From positions 1,005,774-1,069,773 of the forward strand of contig NZ_LN811350.1 in the NCBI RefSeq assembly GCF_001006805.1: a stretch of 64,000 nt of DNA, given 5' to 3'. The translations under genes and the position numbers were made by a program. A model generated the notes under the pieces. That model ran no database searches. It had not been told where the DNA came from and was given only the letters and a program-made list of their open reading frames with translations. The first letter of the stretch is position 1, and each line of letters opens with the position of its first letter. The DNA comes from Microvirga massiliensis (GTDB taxonomy: Bacteria > Pseudomonadota > Alphaproteobacteria > Rhizobiales > Beijerinckiaceae). Positions 56,102 to 63,979 of the stretch are shown piece by piece.

Positions 56102-57367
56102 CTAGGATGCCTTCCTGCGGGTAAACTTCGCGATAATGGGTGCCAAGAGGCCGCTTTTGCGTTTCGGCTCGGTCCGGCCGGTAACCGAAGCGGCCAGCTC
56201 GACGAATAAGGTGTTCACCTTGCTCCCGGGCTGCACCTCGGCGACCATCTGGCCATTATTGGCGGCGGTGCCAAAGAGTTGCGCATCGAAGGGAACGACG
56301 GCCGCGAGCTCGACTTCGAGCGCCTTTGCGAATTCCGCCGGGGCGATCTCGGGCCGCTTCGGCATCCCCGTGAGGTTCAGTACGACTTTCGGCTTCCCGT
56401 CATTCGGGCGCGCCGTCTTCAGGACGTCGAGAATGTTCTTCGTGTTGCGAAGCGAGGCGAGTTCGGGCGCCGCCACGATGACGATTTCGTCGGCGCCGAT
56501 GAGCGTGCGACGGGCCCAGCTCGTCCAGGTATGCGGCATGTCGAGGACGATGCTTGGGGTCGAGACGCGCAGCAGATCGAGGAGCTGATCGAGCGCATTC
56601 TCGGTTAGGTCGATCGTGCGGTCGAGCATCGCGGCACCCGCGAGGAGGCTGAGATTGTCGCCGCATTTCGCGAGGAGACGGTCGACGAGATTTCCGTCGA
56701 GGCGCTCCGGCGCGAAGACCGCATCCGCCACGCCCTGCGAGGGATCCTGGTTGAAGTCGAGGCCCGCGGTCCCAAACGCGATATCGAGATCGACGATCAC
56801 CGTCGACGTGGCGAGCTGGCGGGCGATCGCCCAGGCCAGATTGTGCGCGACGGTCGATGACCCGACGCCGCCCTTGGCGCCGATGACGGCGATCGTCCGA
56901 CCTATCGGGTCAGTGCCGGGCGCATGATAAAGTTCCGAGACCGACTGAATAATGTCGAGCGGCTTGACGGGGGCGATGAGATATTCGCTGACGCCCCGGC
57001 GGGTGAGCTCTCGGTAGAGCAGGACGTCATTGACGTGCCCGATGACGAGCACTTTCGTCCCTGCTTCGCAATGCTCGGCAAGCTGGTCGAGGCCTGCAAG
57101 GAGAGCATCCCGATCGTCCGTCGATTCGAGGATGATCACGTTCGGCGAGGGCTGGTCACAGAGCACGTTCAGGGCGGTCCCGAGGCCACCCGAGGACGTC
57201 GTGACCTGCGCCTTGAGCAGGCGGCGGTCCTTCGAGGCAACCTCGATTGCGGCCTCGGTGGCGCCCGTTGCGCAGAAGGCGTGCATCGTAATGCGCGGAA
57301 CGGGCGCAATGAGCGCGCTCGCGTCGGCTACGGATTCCGCATCCTTCTCCTGCACCCTGTCGCTCAT
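56102..57367 (-). CDS. cpaE: Pilus assembly ATPase-like protein CpaE/TadZ
   Basis: A 421-residue protein with an N-terminal receiver-like domain (about 40-150) and a MinD/ParA-type domain. The deviant Walker A reads IGAKGGVGSSTVAHNLAWA at about 160-178. CpaE/TadZ marks the cell pole and directs assembly of the pilus apparatus. It is separated from cpaD by 242 bases containing a palindromic repeat, and from cpaF by 111 bases. Confidence 0.93.
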   Translation of the reverse strand: MSDRVQEKDAESVADASALIAPVPRITMHAFCATGATEAAIEVASKDRRLLKAQVTTSSGGLGTALNVLCDQPSPNVIILESTDDRDALLAGLDQLAEHCEAGTKVLVIGHVNDVLLYRELTRRGVSEYLIAPVKPLDIIQSVSELYHAPGTDPIGRTIAVIGAKGGVGSSTVAHNLAWAIARQLATSTVIVDLDIAFGTAGLDFNQDPSQGVADAVFAPERLDGNLVDRLLAKCGDNLSLLAGAAMLDRTIDLTENALDQLLDLLRVSTPSIVLDMPHTWTSWARRTLIGADEIVIVAAPELASLRNTKNILDVLKTARPNDGKPKVVLNLTGMPKRPEIAPAEFAKALEVELAAVVPFDAQLFGTAANNGQMVAEVQPGSKVNTLFVELAASVTGRTEPKRKSGLLAPIIAKFTRRKAS

Positions 57368-57449
57368 CTCTTCCCCCGATCTCTTCGTTCTTCGACTTCA
57401 GCTATGAGCATGATTTCGGATAACGCAGAGTTACTCCCGTAAGCTTGCG

Positions 57450-57545
57450 CCTCACCTCTCCCTGCAGGGGAGAGGTGAGGCTCCGTCTCTCCCTTGATGG
57501 TAGAGGTCGACGCCCGAAGGGCGGCGGGTGAGGGTGGCGGCGCGA
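57450..57545 (-). repeat. Dispersed palindromic repeat, copy B
   Basis: A perfect 13-bp inverted repeat (arms at about 57450-57462 and 57468-57480, CCTCACCTCTCCC type) plus the conserved CGACGCCCG-AGGGCGGCGGG core. It sits inside the cpaD-cpaE gap of the pilus operon. Related to copies at 783-900 and 63928-63979. Confidence 0.8.
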
Positions 57546-57609
57546 CGTCGAAAGTCACGCCGCATCTCGAGCTAAACCCACCCGCACAACACTATCTCCA
57601 AACCCCACC

Positions 57610-58305
57610 TCAATTGCCGACTTCGCCGATCGAGGCGCCTGTTTCACGATAAACTGTGCTCGGATCCTGGCCCTTGCGGAGCTTCTCGAGATTGCCGACG
57701 CGGCGGATCGTATCCGGGCGTCCCTCCGCCCGACCACCGACGAGGTCGGCCGGATCGGCGACCTGCGCCGCAATGTTGGACTGCATGGCGCAACCGAGAT
57801 TGTGATAGGGCTGATTATTGTTGTTGAACACGGGATCGCTCACGCCGAGATCCTGAGGCCAGAGCCCGCAATAGCTCGCGACCTTCGCGGCGAGGGCTCG
57901 GAACGACAGGCGGACGGGCGCCGCGAGCGTCGGGTCAATGACCGGGTAGGCGGTCGAAACGACAGGGACGCGAGCATCCGCAAGGAGAGACCTGATCGTC
58001 GCCGCGGCCTGTGCGGCGCCGACTGTATTGGGACCTTGCGGGACCGCGATGGTGATCGGTCCCTGGCCCTTGCTGCGGTATTCCGTGACGAAACCGGCGA
58101 GATCCTCACGTTGCCGGCGGTTGAGGCTGCGGCCGGACACGAAGAGATCGAGATGCTCCGGCGCATGCGTGATCACGATCGGATGCCGCTCGCGATAATC
58201 GTTCGGATAGACCGATCCGGTGACGACACGGTCCGGGGCACAAGCCGCCAGGAGCGCGGGAAGAGCGGAGATCGCAAGGACGGTTCTGAAGGAGAGCGAT
58301 GTCAT
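57610..58305 (-). CDS. cpaD: Pilus assembly lipoprotein CpaD
   Basis: A 231-residue outer-membrane-associated protein. The signal sequence MTSLSFRTVLAISALPALLA is followed by AC, giving the lipidated cysteine. Conserved CpaD features are DYRERHPIVI, YCGLWPQDLGV and GCAMQSNIAAQVADPADL. It supports the secretin. It lies 11 bases from cpaC. Confidence 0.93.
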   Translation of the reverse strand: MTSLSFRTVLAISALPALLAACAPDRVVTGSVYPNDYRERHPIVITHAPEHLDLFVSGRSLNRRQREDLAGFVTEYRSKGQGPITIAVPQGPNTVGAAQAAATIRSLLADARVPVVSTAYPVIDPTLAAPVRLSFRALAAKVASYCGLWPQDLGVSDPVFNNNNQPYHNLGCAMQSNIAAQVADPADLVGGRAEGRPDTIRRVGNLEKLRKGQDPSTVYRETGASIGEVGN

Positions 58306-58316
58306 GGTGCTGCCGG

Positions 58317-59795
58317 TCAGTCGGTGATGAAGCCGAACTTCGCATTCGCGCGGACCTGCACGGGGCGCGCGGGAGCTAGTCCGTAGAGTCGGTTGAGCCG
58401 TCCGAGCAGAATCGCTTGGCCGTCATGGGAGTCGATGAAGCCGTCGTCCGGGCGAGCGACCTGGGCAGGACTCATGGGCTTGGCGATCAGGGGCGTCACC
58501 ATGATCATCAATTCGGTCTCTTTGCGCTGGTAGTCCCGCGAGCGGAACAGCGCACCGAGCACGGGCAAGTTCAAGAGACCCGGCACGCCGTTGATGGCTT
58601 GGCTGTTCGCCTGCTGGATGAGACCAGCCGTCATCATCACGGCGCCTGAAGGCAACTCGACCGTCGTCTCCGACTTCCTGACCTTCATGCCGGGAACGAC
58701 GATTTGTCCGATGCGAAGCGAAGCTTCCGCATCGACTTCGGTAACTTCCGTTCCCACGCGCAAGGAGATGCGATTCTCGGAGAGAACAACGGGCGTGAAA
58801 TGAAGGCTCACGCCATAGGGCTTGTATTCGACGCCGATCGAGCAACTCCGGAATCCGGAGATGTTGCTGCAATCCTCCGATTTCGGAATCGGAATCTCGC
58901 CGCCCGCCATGAATTTTGCGGTCTCGCCCGAGATCGCCGTCAGGGTCGGCTCGGCCAGTACGCGCGAGACTCCGGCCCGCTCGAAGGCCTGGAGCGTCGC
59001 GTTCGCCTGGAACCCGCCGCGCGAGATGCTGGCGGACAGGAAATTTCCCGGATTCGCTGCCGGGTTGATCGAGAACGGGTTGATGTTTCGGAAATCGTTG
59101 TTCGGTGGGTCCCCGAGCAGGGACCAGGAGCCGGACGTGTTGACCCCGAACTGCTTCAAGACCGTGCGGGCGACTTCGACCACGGTGACCTTGAGCATCA
59201 CCTGATCCTTACCACGGATCGTGAGCGCATTGATTACCGCGCCCTTCGTGGCAATCCCGTTATCGGCGGAGATCCCCACGAAGGCATTCGCGATATCGAC
59301 CGCCTGCTGGGCCTCCATGGCCGAGGCGACGCTGCCCGTCAGAAGAATGGATTCGCCCGCGGGCCGGATCTCGATGTGAGCGAGCGGGAGCGCGGTTCTC
59401 AATGTCTGCCTGAGGACGTTCAGGTCGCGGCCGACATTGACCTCGAGGGATGCGATCTGCTGCCCGTCGGCATCGACGACCGTCATCGAGGTGACGCCGT
59501 TCGCAAGCCCGATCATCAAGACCTTGCGAGTCGACCTAACGATGGCGTTCGCAACCTTCGGATTGGCGACGAAGACTTCCTTGGCGTCCCGGGGTAAGTC
59601 GATCGTCAAGGATCGACCGATCGACAGATCGATCCTCCGCGCGCCGTGACGATCGATATCCGGTTGAACGAGGGAGGCGGGCTCGTCGACAGAGCCCCGG
59701 AGCCCGTTAGCCGATGCGGGACCGTGAGCGGTCATGCCTGCGCTCACCAAAGCGGTCGTGCAGGCGACGCGGAGAAGGGCGGATCGGGTCATCAT
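58317..59795 (-). CDS. cpaC: Tad pilus secretin CpaC
   Basis: A 492-residue outer-membrane secretin. A signal peptide (about 1-30), then the pilus N-domain (IDLSIGRSLTIDLPRDAKEV), a BON-like N2 part, and the C-terminal secretin barrel domain with VLAEPTLTAISGETAKFMAGG, LHFTPVV and GLIQQANSQ. It forms the pore for the pilus. Overlaps cpaB by four bases. Cysteines in the CSNIS and RSCSIG region may form a disulfide. Confidence 0.95.
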   Translation of the reverse strand: MMTRSALLRVACTTALVSAGMTAHGPASANGLRGSVDEPASLVQPDIDRHGARRIDLSIGRSLTIDLPRDAKEVFVANPKVANAIVRSTRKVLMIGLANGVTSMTVVDADGQQIASLEVNVGRDLNVLRQTLRTALPLAHIEIRPAGESILLTGSVASAMEAQQAVDIANAFVGISADNGIATKGAVINALTIRGKDQVMLKVTVVEVARTVLKQFGVNTSGSWSLLGDPPNNDFRNINPFSINPAANPGNFLSASISRGGFQANATLQAFERAGVSRVLAEPTLTAISGETAKFMAGGEIPIPKSEDCSNISGFRSCSIGVEYKPYGVSLHFTPVVLSENRISLRVGTEVTEVDAEASLRIGQIVVPGMKVRKSETTVELPSGAVMMTAGLIQQANSQAINGVPGLLNLPVLGALFRSRDYQRKETELMIMVTPLIAKPMSPAQVARPDDGFIDSHDGQAILLGRLNRLYGLAPARPVQVRANAKFGFITD

Positions 59796-60577
59796 GGCTG
59801 ATGGGCCTGTTGCTGGACGCCGAAGCGGATAATCTGGAGAGGAGTATTGCGCTCCTCTCGTTTCGGCGTGCCGGTCTCGTTCACGTCGGCAAGGCTTCTC
59901 AGAGCGAGAGAGAGCTGGCCGACCTTCTGAGCCAGAACGACCTGCTCGGCTTGGGCAGGCGTCAGCTCGAGGGTGGCGGTCTCGCCGGTGACGACCTTCT
60001 CACCGTTCCGCTCCTGGACATTCTGGCCGATCGCGAGGACGCGCACGTTCGTCAGGATGATTTCGGATTTCGTGATCGAGGCCGCGCCTTCCTGGGAAAC
60101 CTGCGAGGTTTGGATGACGTCGACGCGATCGTTCGGGAGGATGAAGCCGCCGGCATTCGTCGTGCCGCGGTTGTCGATCGCGATGGCCAGTGCGCGCATT
60201 CCGGAGGGCAGGATCGCCGACATGAAGCCGCTATCGGCCTTGATCAACCGCTCCCGCCGGATCGGCTCGCCGGGCAGGAAGGGGCTTCGCACGATGGCGC
60301 CGGTGAGTTCTTCAACGATACCTGCTTCCTCTGATTTCTTGATGAGCCCTGTTGACGGAACGTCAACCGGCCATGCCTGCCAGCGCATGTTCTCGGGCTT
60401 GAGGCCATGTCCGAGAGGGAGATCTGCGGCAGCGACCAGAACTTCGAGCGCAGGTGCAGCTGGGGCTGTCATTGCGACTGGCGTCTCAACAGGCTTCGTC
60501 CCGCTGCGCATCATGAGGGCGGCGCCAGTGCCAGCCGCTAAGGCAATTCCGAGGACTGCAATACGGGCTAATTTCAT
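59792..60577 (-). CDS. cpaB: Pilus assembly protein CpaB
   Basis: A 261-residue protein with an N-terminal hydrophobic anchor or signal (IAVLGIALAAGTGAALM). A SAF-type domain (LEVLVAAADLPLGHGLKPEN) follows, then FILPNDRVDVIQTSQ and VTGETATLELTPAQAE. CpaB is a periplasmic partner of the secretin. Starts 99 bases after cpaA; a TTAACCAT octamer lies in that gap. Confidence 0.93.
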   Translation of the reverse strand: MKLARIAVLGIALAAGTGAALMMRSGTKPVETPVAMTAPAAPALEVLVAAADLPLGHGLKPENMRWQAWPVDVPSTGLIKKSEEAGIVEELTGAIVRSPFLPGEPIRRERLIKADSGFMSAILPSGMRALAIAIDNRGTTNAGGFILPNDRVDVIQTSQVSQEGAASITKSEIILTNVRVLAIGQNVQERNGEKVVTGETATLELTPAQAEQVVLAQKVGQLSLALRSLADVNETGTPKREERNTPLQIIRFGVQQQAHQP

Positions 60578-60644
60578 CGCCTTGAATCCGAGGCCGCGCC
60601 TCTAGGGCGCCGCGTTCTCAGTTCAAGCAGGGAATGGTCAAGGT

Positions 60645-60652
60645 ATGGTTAA
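60645..60652 (-). promoter_or_regulatory. CtrA half-site between cpaA and cpaB
   Basis: Reads TTAACCAT on the minus strand, the same direction as the pilus genes, about 70 bases upstream of the cpaB start. It could allow CtrA-controlled transcription of the cpaB-onward unit after the pilin terminator. Confidence 0.3.
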
Positions 60653-60676
60653 TGTGCTGTAAAATGTCGACCGGGC

Positions 60677-61177
60677 TCAGAAGCCGGCGCGCCAGATGGC
60701 GGAGGACGGATAGATGAACAGGGCGGCTGCCGCGAGGGCAATCCCATAGGGGACCCCCGTGCGTCGGTCGTGGAGGCGCGAGGCCCAGGTCCAGCCGAGG
60801 GCAAACGCCGGTAGAGGAAGACCGCGGAATATCAGGATGAGAAGGGTCAATGCTCCGCCTGCAACCGAGGCCAACAGAACGAAGTCGAGCAGGCTGCCGA
60901 AGCCCAGCCACAGAGCGACAGCAGCCGCGAGCTTAGCATCACCGCCCCCGATCCAGCCGGCAGAGAACATACCGAATCCGATTAGGAGAACGAGAGCGCC
61001 GCTCGCAAAATGTCCGGCTAAGCCAGAAACAGGAATTCCGACGAGGAATGCACAGAATGCGAATCCTCCTGCAAGCAGCAATGAAACGCCGTTCGGGATC
61101 GTCATCGTGAGCAAATCGCTCGAGGCGGCGAAGATCACCAAGAGAGGGAAGAGAAGGAGAAGGGTGATCTCGATCAT
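60677..61177 (-). CDS. cpaA: Prepilin peptidase CpaA/TadV
   Basis: A 166-residue polytopic aspartic peptidase that cleaves Flp prepilins. The first catalytic Asp is in FAASSDLLTMTIPN, the second in GGGDAKLAAA, each near a membrane face. About five helices. It follows the pilin genes across a terminator hairpin, so it may have its own promoter or depend on readthrough. Confidence 0.94.
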   Translation of the reverse strand: MIEITLLLLFPLLVIFAASSDLLTMTIPNGVSLLLAGGFAFCAFLVGIPVSGLAGHFASGALVLLIGFGMFSAGWIGGGDAKLAAAVALWLGFGSLLDFVLLASVAGGALTLLILIFRGLPLPAFALGWTWASRLHDRRTGVPYGIALAAAALFIYPSSAIWRAGF

Positions 61178-61259
61178 TAGGCCCGCCGTGTAGGAGAGAG
61201 GTCCACTCAGAAAACGTCGATTAGGCGCGTCCTCCTGCGATCGGGAGTGCTCAGGCGTG

Positions 61260-61294
61260 AAAAATGACCGGAAGCAGCAGGCTTCCGGTCATTT
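61260..61294 (-). terminator. Rho-independent terminator after the flp genes
   Basis: A 13-bp perfect stem (arms 61262-61274 and 61282-61294) with a seven-base loop. On the minus strand it is followed by TTTTT, the complement of 61260-61264. The stem starts within the stop codon of the upstream-most pilin-type gene at 61289. It should sharply end the pilin message and so raise pilin over machinery expression. Confidence 0.85.
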
Positions 61295-61492
61295 CGGAAA
61301 CGCATCTACAACGGCTACGAAGAGCTCAGTTACCTCAGAGCCGATGGTGTTCATCATTCCGAAAATCGAAATGCTGATTACCATCGCGATCAGGCCGTAT
61401 TCGATCGATGTCGCGCCACCGTCGTCGGTGGCGCAGTTGTGCACGACATGTGTCGTGCACAGCCAACGATGCATCTGCACCATGCTGATCAT
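61289..61492 (-). CDS. Flp-type pilin (copy 1)
   Basis: A 67-residue prepilin. The leader is MISMVQMHRWLCTTHVVHNC and the processing region is DDGGATSIEYG, with cleavage expected after the glycine pair and the +5 glutamate present. A hydrophobic helix (LIAMVISISIFGMMNTIG) follows. The leader is odd: two cysteines and several histidines, no clear ribosome-binding site upstream, and a near-perfect palindrome in the DNA at 61441-61458 inside it. It starts 9 bases after the stop of copy 2, so coupling is likely. The true start may be an internal ATG such as that of MHRW. Confidence 0.78.
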   Translation of the reverse strand: MISMVQMHRWLCTTHVVHNCATDDGGATSIEYGLIAMVISISIFGMMNTIGSEVTELFVAVVDAFPK

Positions 61493-61501
61493 GATAGAAG
61501 A

Positions 61502-61681
61502 TCAGGGAGTACCGTTAGCCTCTCCCAGCTTGGTGGAGACCGTCTCGAAAGTAGTTTTCAACTCGCCCCCGACCAACTGGAGTGCGGCGATGATGGCCAC
61601 CGCAAGAAGTGCCGCGATCAGGCCGTACTCAATGGCCGTGGCGCCGGACTCGTCGCGGATGAAGCGCTTGATCGAGTTCAT
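61502..61681 (-). CDS. flp: Flp-type pilin (copy 2)
   Basis: A 59-residue prepilin starting MNSIKRFIRDESGATAIEYG, a textbook Flp/Fap leader with the glycine before the cleavage site and glutamate at +5. Then comes LIAALLAVAIIAALQLVGG and a short polar tail. AGGAG sits 7 bases before the ATG at 61681. It is probably the main pilin; copy 1 follows in the same operon. Upstream is a 449-base gap shared with the divergent pilus genes. Confidence 0.93.
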   Translation of the reverse strand: MNSIKRFIRDESGATAIEYGLIAALLAVAIIAALQLVGGELKTTFETVSTKLGEANGTP

Positions 61682-62130
61682 GGGTGTGCTCCTGTGACTT
61701 TGGTTGCCTCACTCGTCCGTCGACCTGGTTTTTCCGTGGTCAATCAGAACCGAGGTCGAGAATAAGGGTGCCCTCTTGCAGGGCGGTTAAGCTCATCAGT
61801 TAAAAACTTCCGAATTGGCTGCTTTCGCGGGGCGGTTAACAAACGAATACCGGGTTGCGTTCAGTTGAATGCAAATCGTTACATTGGAACGCGTCGTCGA
61901 TCATCGCCCGTCGGATTATTGTCCCTGTAGGCGAACATGCCCTTGTTACTGCTTGCGTGGCATGCGGGCAGGAGAAGGTCTCCTGGAGTGATCTCGTCGA
62001 GCTCGTGCGAGTTTTCGCTAGCCGGCCAGCTACTACATTTGAGCGGCCTGAAGTCTGGCGCACTTCATTTTCTTTTCGTTCACCAATCCAGTCTATCCTC
62101 AACGGATCTCATGTTCACGGGTGTGTTGCC
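61682..62130. other. Divergent gap between pilin and pilus N-domain genes
   Basis: A 449-base intergenic stretch. A direct repeat GGGCGGTTAA occurs at 61781-61790 and 61830-61839, and the first copy is part of TTAA-N9-TTAA (read on either strand). The motif resembles CtrA sites except for the longer spacer. The gap presumably holds promoters for the minus-strand pilins and the plus-strand 62131 gene. No supported gene. Confidence 0.4.
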
Positions 62131-62580
62131 ATGCGTATTCCTGCTGTTGTCGCGTGCTGCCTGGCCTTCTCGGCGCCAGCAGCGGCGACTGACCGGATCG
62201 GGGCGGAGCCTATCAATCTCGTGATCGATCATGCACGGGTGCTCAGGCTTCCCGACCCGACGCAGACCGTGATCGTCGGCAATCCGATCATCGCGGACGT
62301 TTCCGCGCAGCGGAACGGGATCGTCGTTCTGACCGGCAAGAGCTACGGGCGAACCAATTTCATCGCGCTCGACGCGTCGGGCTCGATCCTCACGGAGACG
62401 ACGATCAGCGTCCAGGCCCCTTCGGAGTCGATGGTGACCGTTCAGCGCGGTTTCGACCGTGAGTCATATTCGTGCACGCCAGATTGCCAGCCCTCGCTGC
62501 TGCTCGGCGATGCCACGAAGTATTTCAGCGACGTTGGCGGTCAGGCCGGGCAGCGCAACCAGCTCGCGACGTCCAAGTAA
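62131..62580 (+). CDS. Pilus assembly N-terminal-domain protein (CpaC-N-like)
   Basis: A 149-residue exported protein. The signal peptide is MRIPAVVACCLAFSAPAAAT. The rest matches the secretin N-terminal domain, parallel to CpaC at 58317: LVIDHARVLRLPDPTQTVIV here versus the IDLSIGRSLTIDLP stretch of CpaC, and GIVVLTGKSYGRTNFIALD versus its VLMIGLANGVTSMTVVD. The secretin barrel is absent. A C-terminal cysteine pair (CTPDCQPS) could form a disulfide. Found next to TadE-type genes in related bacteria. Possibly a periplasmic partner or adaptor of the secretin. Confidence 0.8.
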   Translation: MRIPAVVACCLAFSAPAAATDRIGAEPINLVIDHARVLRLPDPTQTVIVGNPIIADVSAQRNGIVVLTGKSYGRTNFIALDASGSILTETTISVQAPSESMVTVQRGFDRESYSCTPDCQPSLLLGDATKYFSDVGGQAGQRNQLATSK

Positions 62581-62695
62581 GCCCGCCGGTTCGCTGCAAT
62601 TTTCGGTTTCCCGGCAACCCGGCGGCAATTGCTCGTCCTTAGGATCACCCTCCGGAGATCATGTGTCATGACGCCGGAAGAGGCTTGGGACCAGA

Positions 62696-63274
62696 ATGTC
62701 CGTGTTGCTTGGAAGAATGCCGACCTTGCGGGTCCGGGCCGTCAAGCGGTTCAGTCAGGATGACAGCGGCGCCATGGGCGTCGAGCTCGCGCTCGTCGCT
62801 CTCCCATTCTTTGCCGTGCTCTTCGCAGTTCTCGAATCCGCTCTCGTGTTCTGGGCGAACCAGGTGCTCGGGGCCGCGACCGCGGATGCAGCTCGCGAGC
62901 TCTATACCGGGCAGTTCCAGAAAGCGAATGTCAGCACGCCCGCCGAGGAGCTGCCGTCGCGGTTCAAGCAGGAGGTCTGCAGACGCATCGGAGGCCTGAT
63001 TCCTTGTTCTTCCGTGCGGATCGACGTCAGACGATCCACGTCCTTCCCCGGTGGTGTTCCCGTCCCTATCGTCACGAAGCCGGATGGTACGCAGGAGGTC
63101 GACCCGGCATTCGGCGTCTACGAGGAGCCCAAGCCGACCGAGGTCGCCCTCGTGCGGGTCATCGTCGAATACCCGGTGCTCGTGCCTCTCATGGAGGCCA
63201 TGAAAGGATCGCTCAGTGGAAACAAGCGCCTCCTCATGAGCAGCGCCGCTTTCCGGACGGAGAAATACAAATGA
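62696..63274 (+). CDS. tadE: TadE-type pseudopilin
   Basis: A 192-residue protein with a TadE signature: a short basic leader (RVRAVKRFSQDDSGAMGVEL) leading to the hydrophobic segment LALVALPFFAVLFAVLESAL, then a periplasmic domain. Cysteines occur near EVCRRIGG and LIPCSSV. TadE-type proteins are processed by CpaA and affect pilus formation. Its stop overlaps the next start as ATGA. Confidence 0.88.
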   Translation: MSVLLGRMPTLRVRAVKRFSQDDSGAMGVELALVALPFFAVLFAVLESALVFWANQVLGAATADAARELYTGQFQKANVSTPAEELPSRFKQEVCRRIGGLIPCSSVRIDVRRSTSFPGGVPVPIVTKPDGTQEVDPAFGVYEEPKPTEVALVRVIVEYPVLVPLMEAMKGSLSGNKRLLMSSAAFRTEKYK

Positions 63275-63906
63275 TCCGGCGGCTTCGAGAGACACTTCAC
63301 AGATTTCGGCGGGCGACGCAGGGCTCTATTGCGATCGAGTTCGCGATGTCCTTGCCCGTGATGATCACCGTCTATTTCGGGGTCGTGACGTTAGGCAATG
63401 GCTTTGCGACGAAGCAGCGCCTCGAGACGCTCTCGCGCACGGTGGTCGATCTCGCCGGCCGGCTCCCACTGCTTCCGCCGAATTACACGTCGCAGATCAA
63501 CGCAGCTGAAGTCACGAACATCGCAACCGCTGCAGCAGCTATCATGGCTCCCTACGAGTCGAGAGGCTTGACGATGACGCTCGCGAGCATCGTCGTGCAG
63601 TCGCAAAAAGGTTCGGGCATGATCGGAAAAGTCTGCTGGAGCGCCGCGCGGAGCGTCGCGGCCGATGGAACGCTGCAGGTGGTGGCGGTGCCGGCGCAAT
63701 ATGTGGAAGGCGCTGTCGTTGCCGTGCCGGAGGGTTACCGCATCCCCGGCAACGCGTATCTCGTCAGTGACGTGGAACAGGTCTATCGCCCGGTCATCGG
63801 CAACGCGATCACGGGTGACATCAATCTCCGGGATACAGTCCCGTGGCCGTCGCGGAATGGGATGCAGGTCGTGTGGCAGGGTAAGGCGGCTTGTCCGACG
63901 ACGTAA
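63271..63906 (+). CDS. tadG: TadG/TadE-like pilus protein
   Basis: A 211-residue protein starting MIRRLRETLHRFRRATQGSI followed by AIEFAMSLPVMITVYFGVVT, the TadE/TadG-type leader and helix. The C-terminal region includes VCWSAARSVAADG. TadG-like proteins are anchored to the inner membrane with a large periplasmic part; this is a short version lacking a von Willebrand domain, so it may be TadF. Coupled to tadE by a four-base overlap. Confidence 0.85.
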   Translation: MIRRLRETLHRFRRATQGSIAIEFAMSLPVMITVYFGVVTLGNGFATKQRLETLSRTVVDLAGRLPLLPPNYTSQINAAEVTNIATAAAAIMAPYESRGLTMTLASIVVQSQKGSGMIGKVCWSAARSVAADGTLQVVAVPAQYVEGAVVAVPEGYRIPGNAYLVSDVEQVYRPVIGNAITGDINLRDTVPWPSRNGMQVVWQGKAACPTT

Positions 63907-63927
63907 ACTGAATCCGCAGCGTTTCCC

Positions 63928-63979
63928 CCCTCACCCGCGCGCTTCGCGCGCGACCTCTCCCTCCAGGGGAGAGGTGACG
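63928..63979 (+). repeat. Dispersed palindromic repeat, copy C
   Basis: CCCTCACCCG, a CGCGCG-CTT-CGCGCG hairpin (63936-63952), then CCTCTCCC-TCCA-GGGGAGAGG. Same family as 57450-57545 read in the opposite orientation, with a shorter first hairpin. It follows tadG directly. Confidence 0.75.

Noticed and set aside
61886..61912. GGAAC followed by CGTC as an EcfG promoter in the pilus gap
   Set aside because: The -10 element is CGTC rather than CGTT and the spacing is 18 bases.
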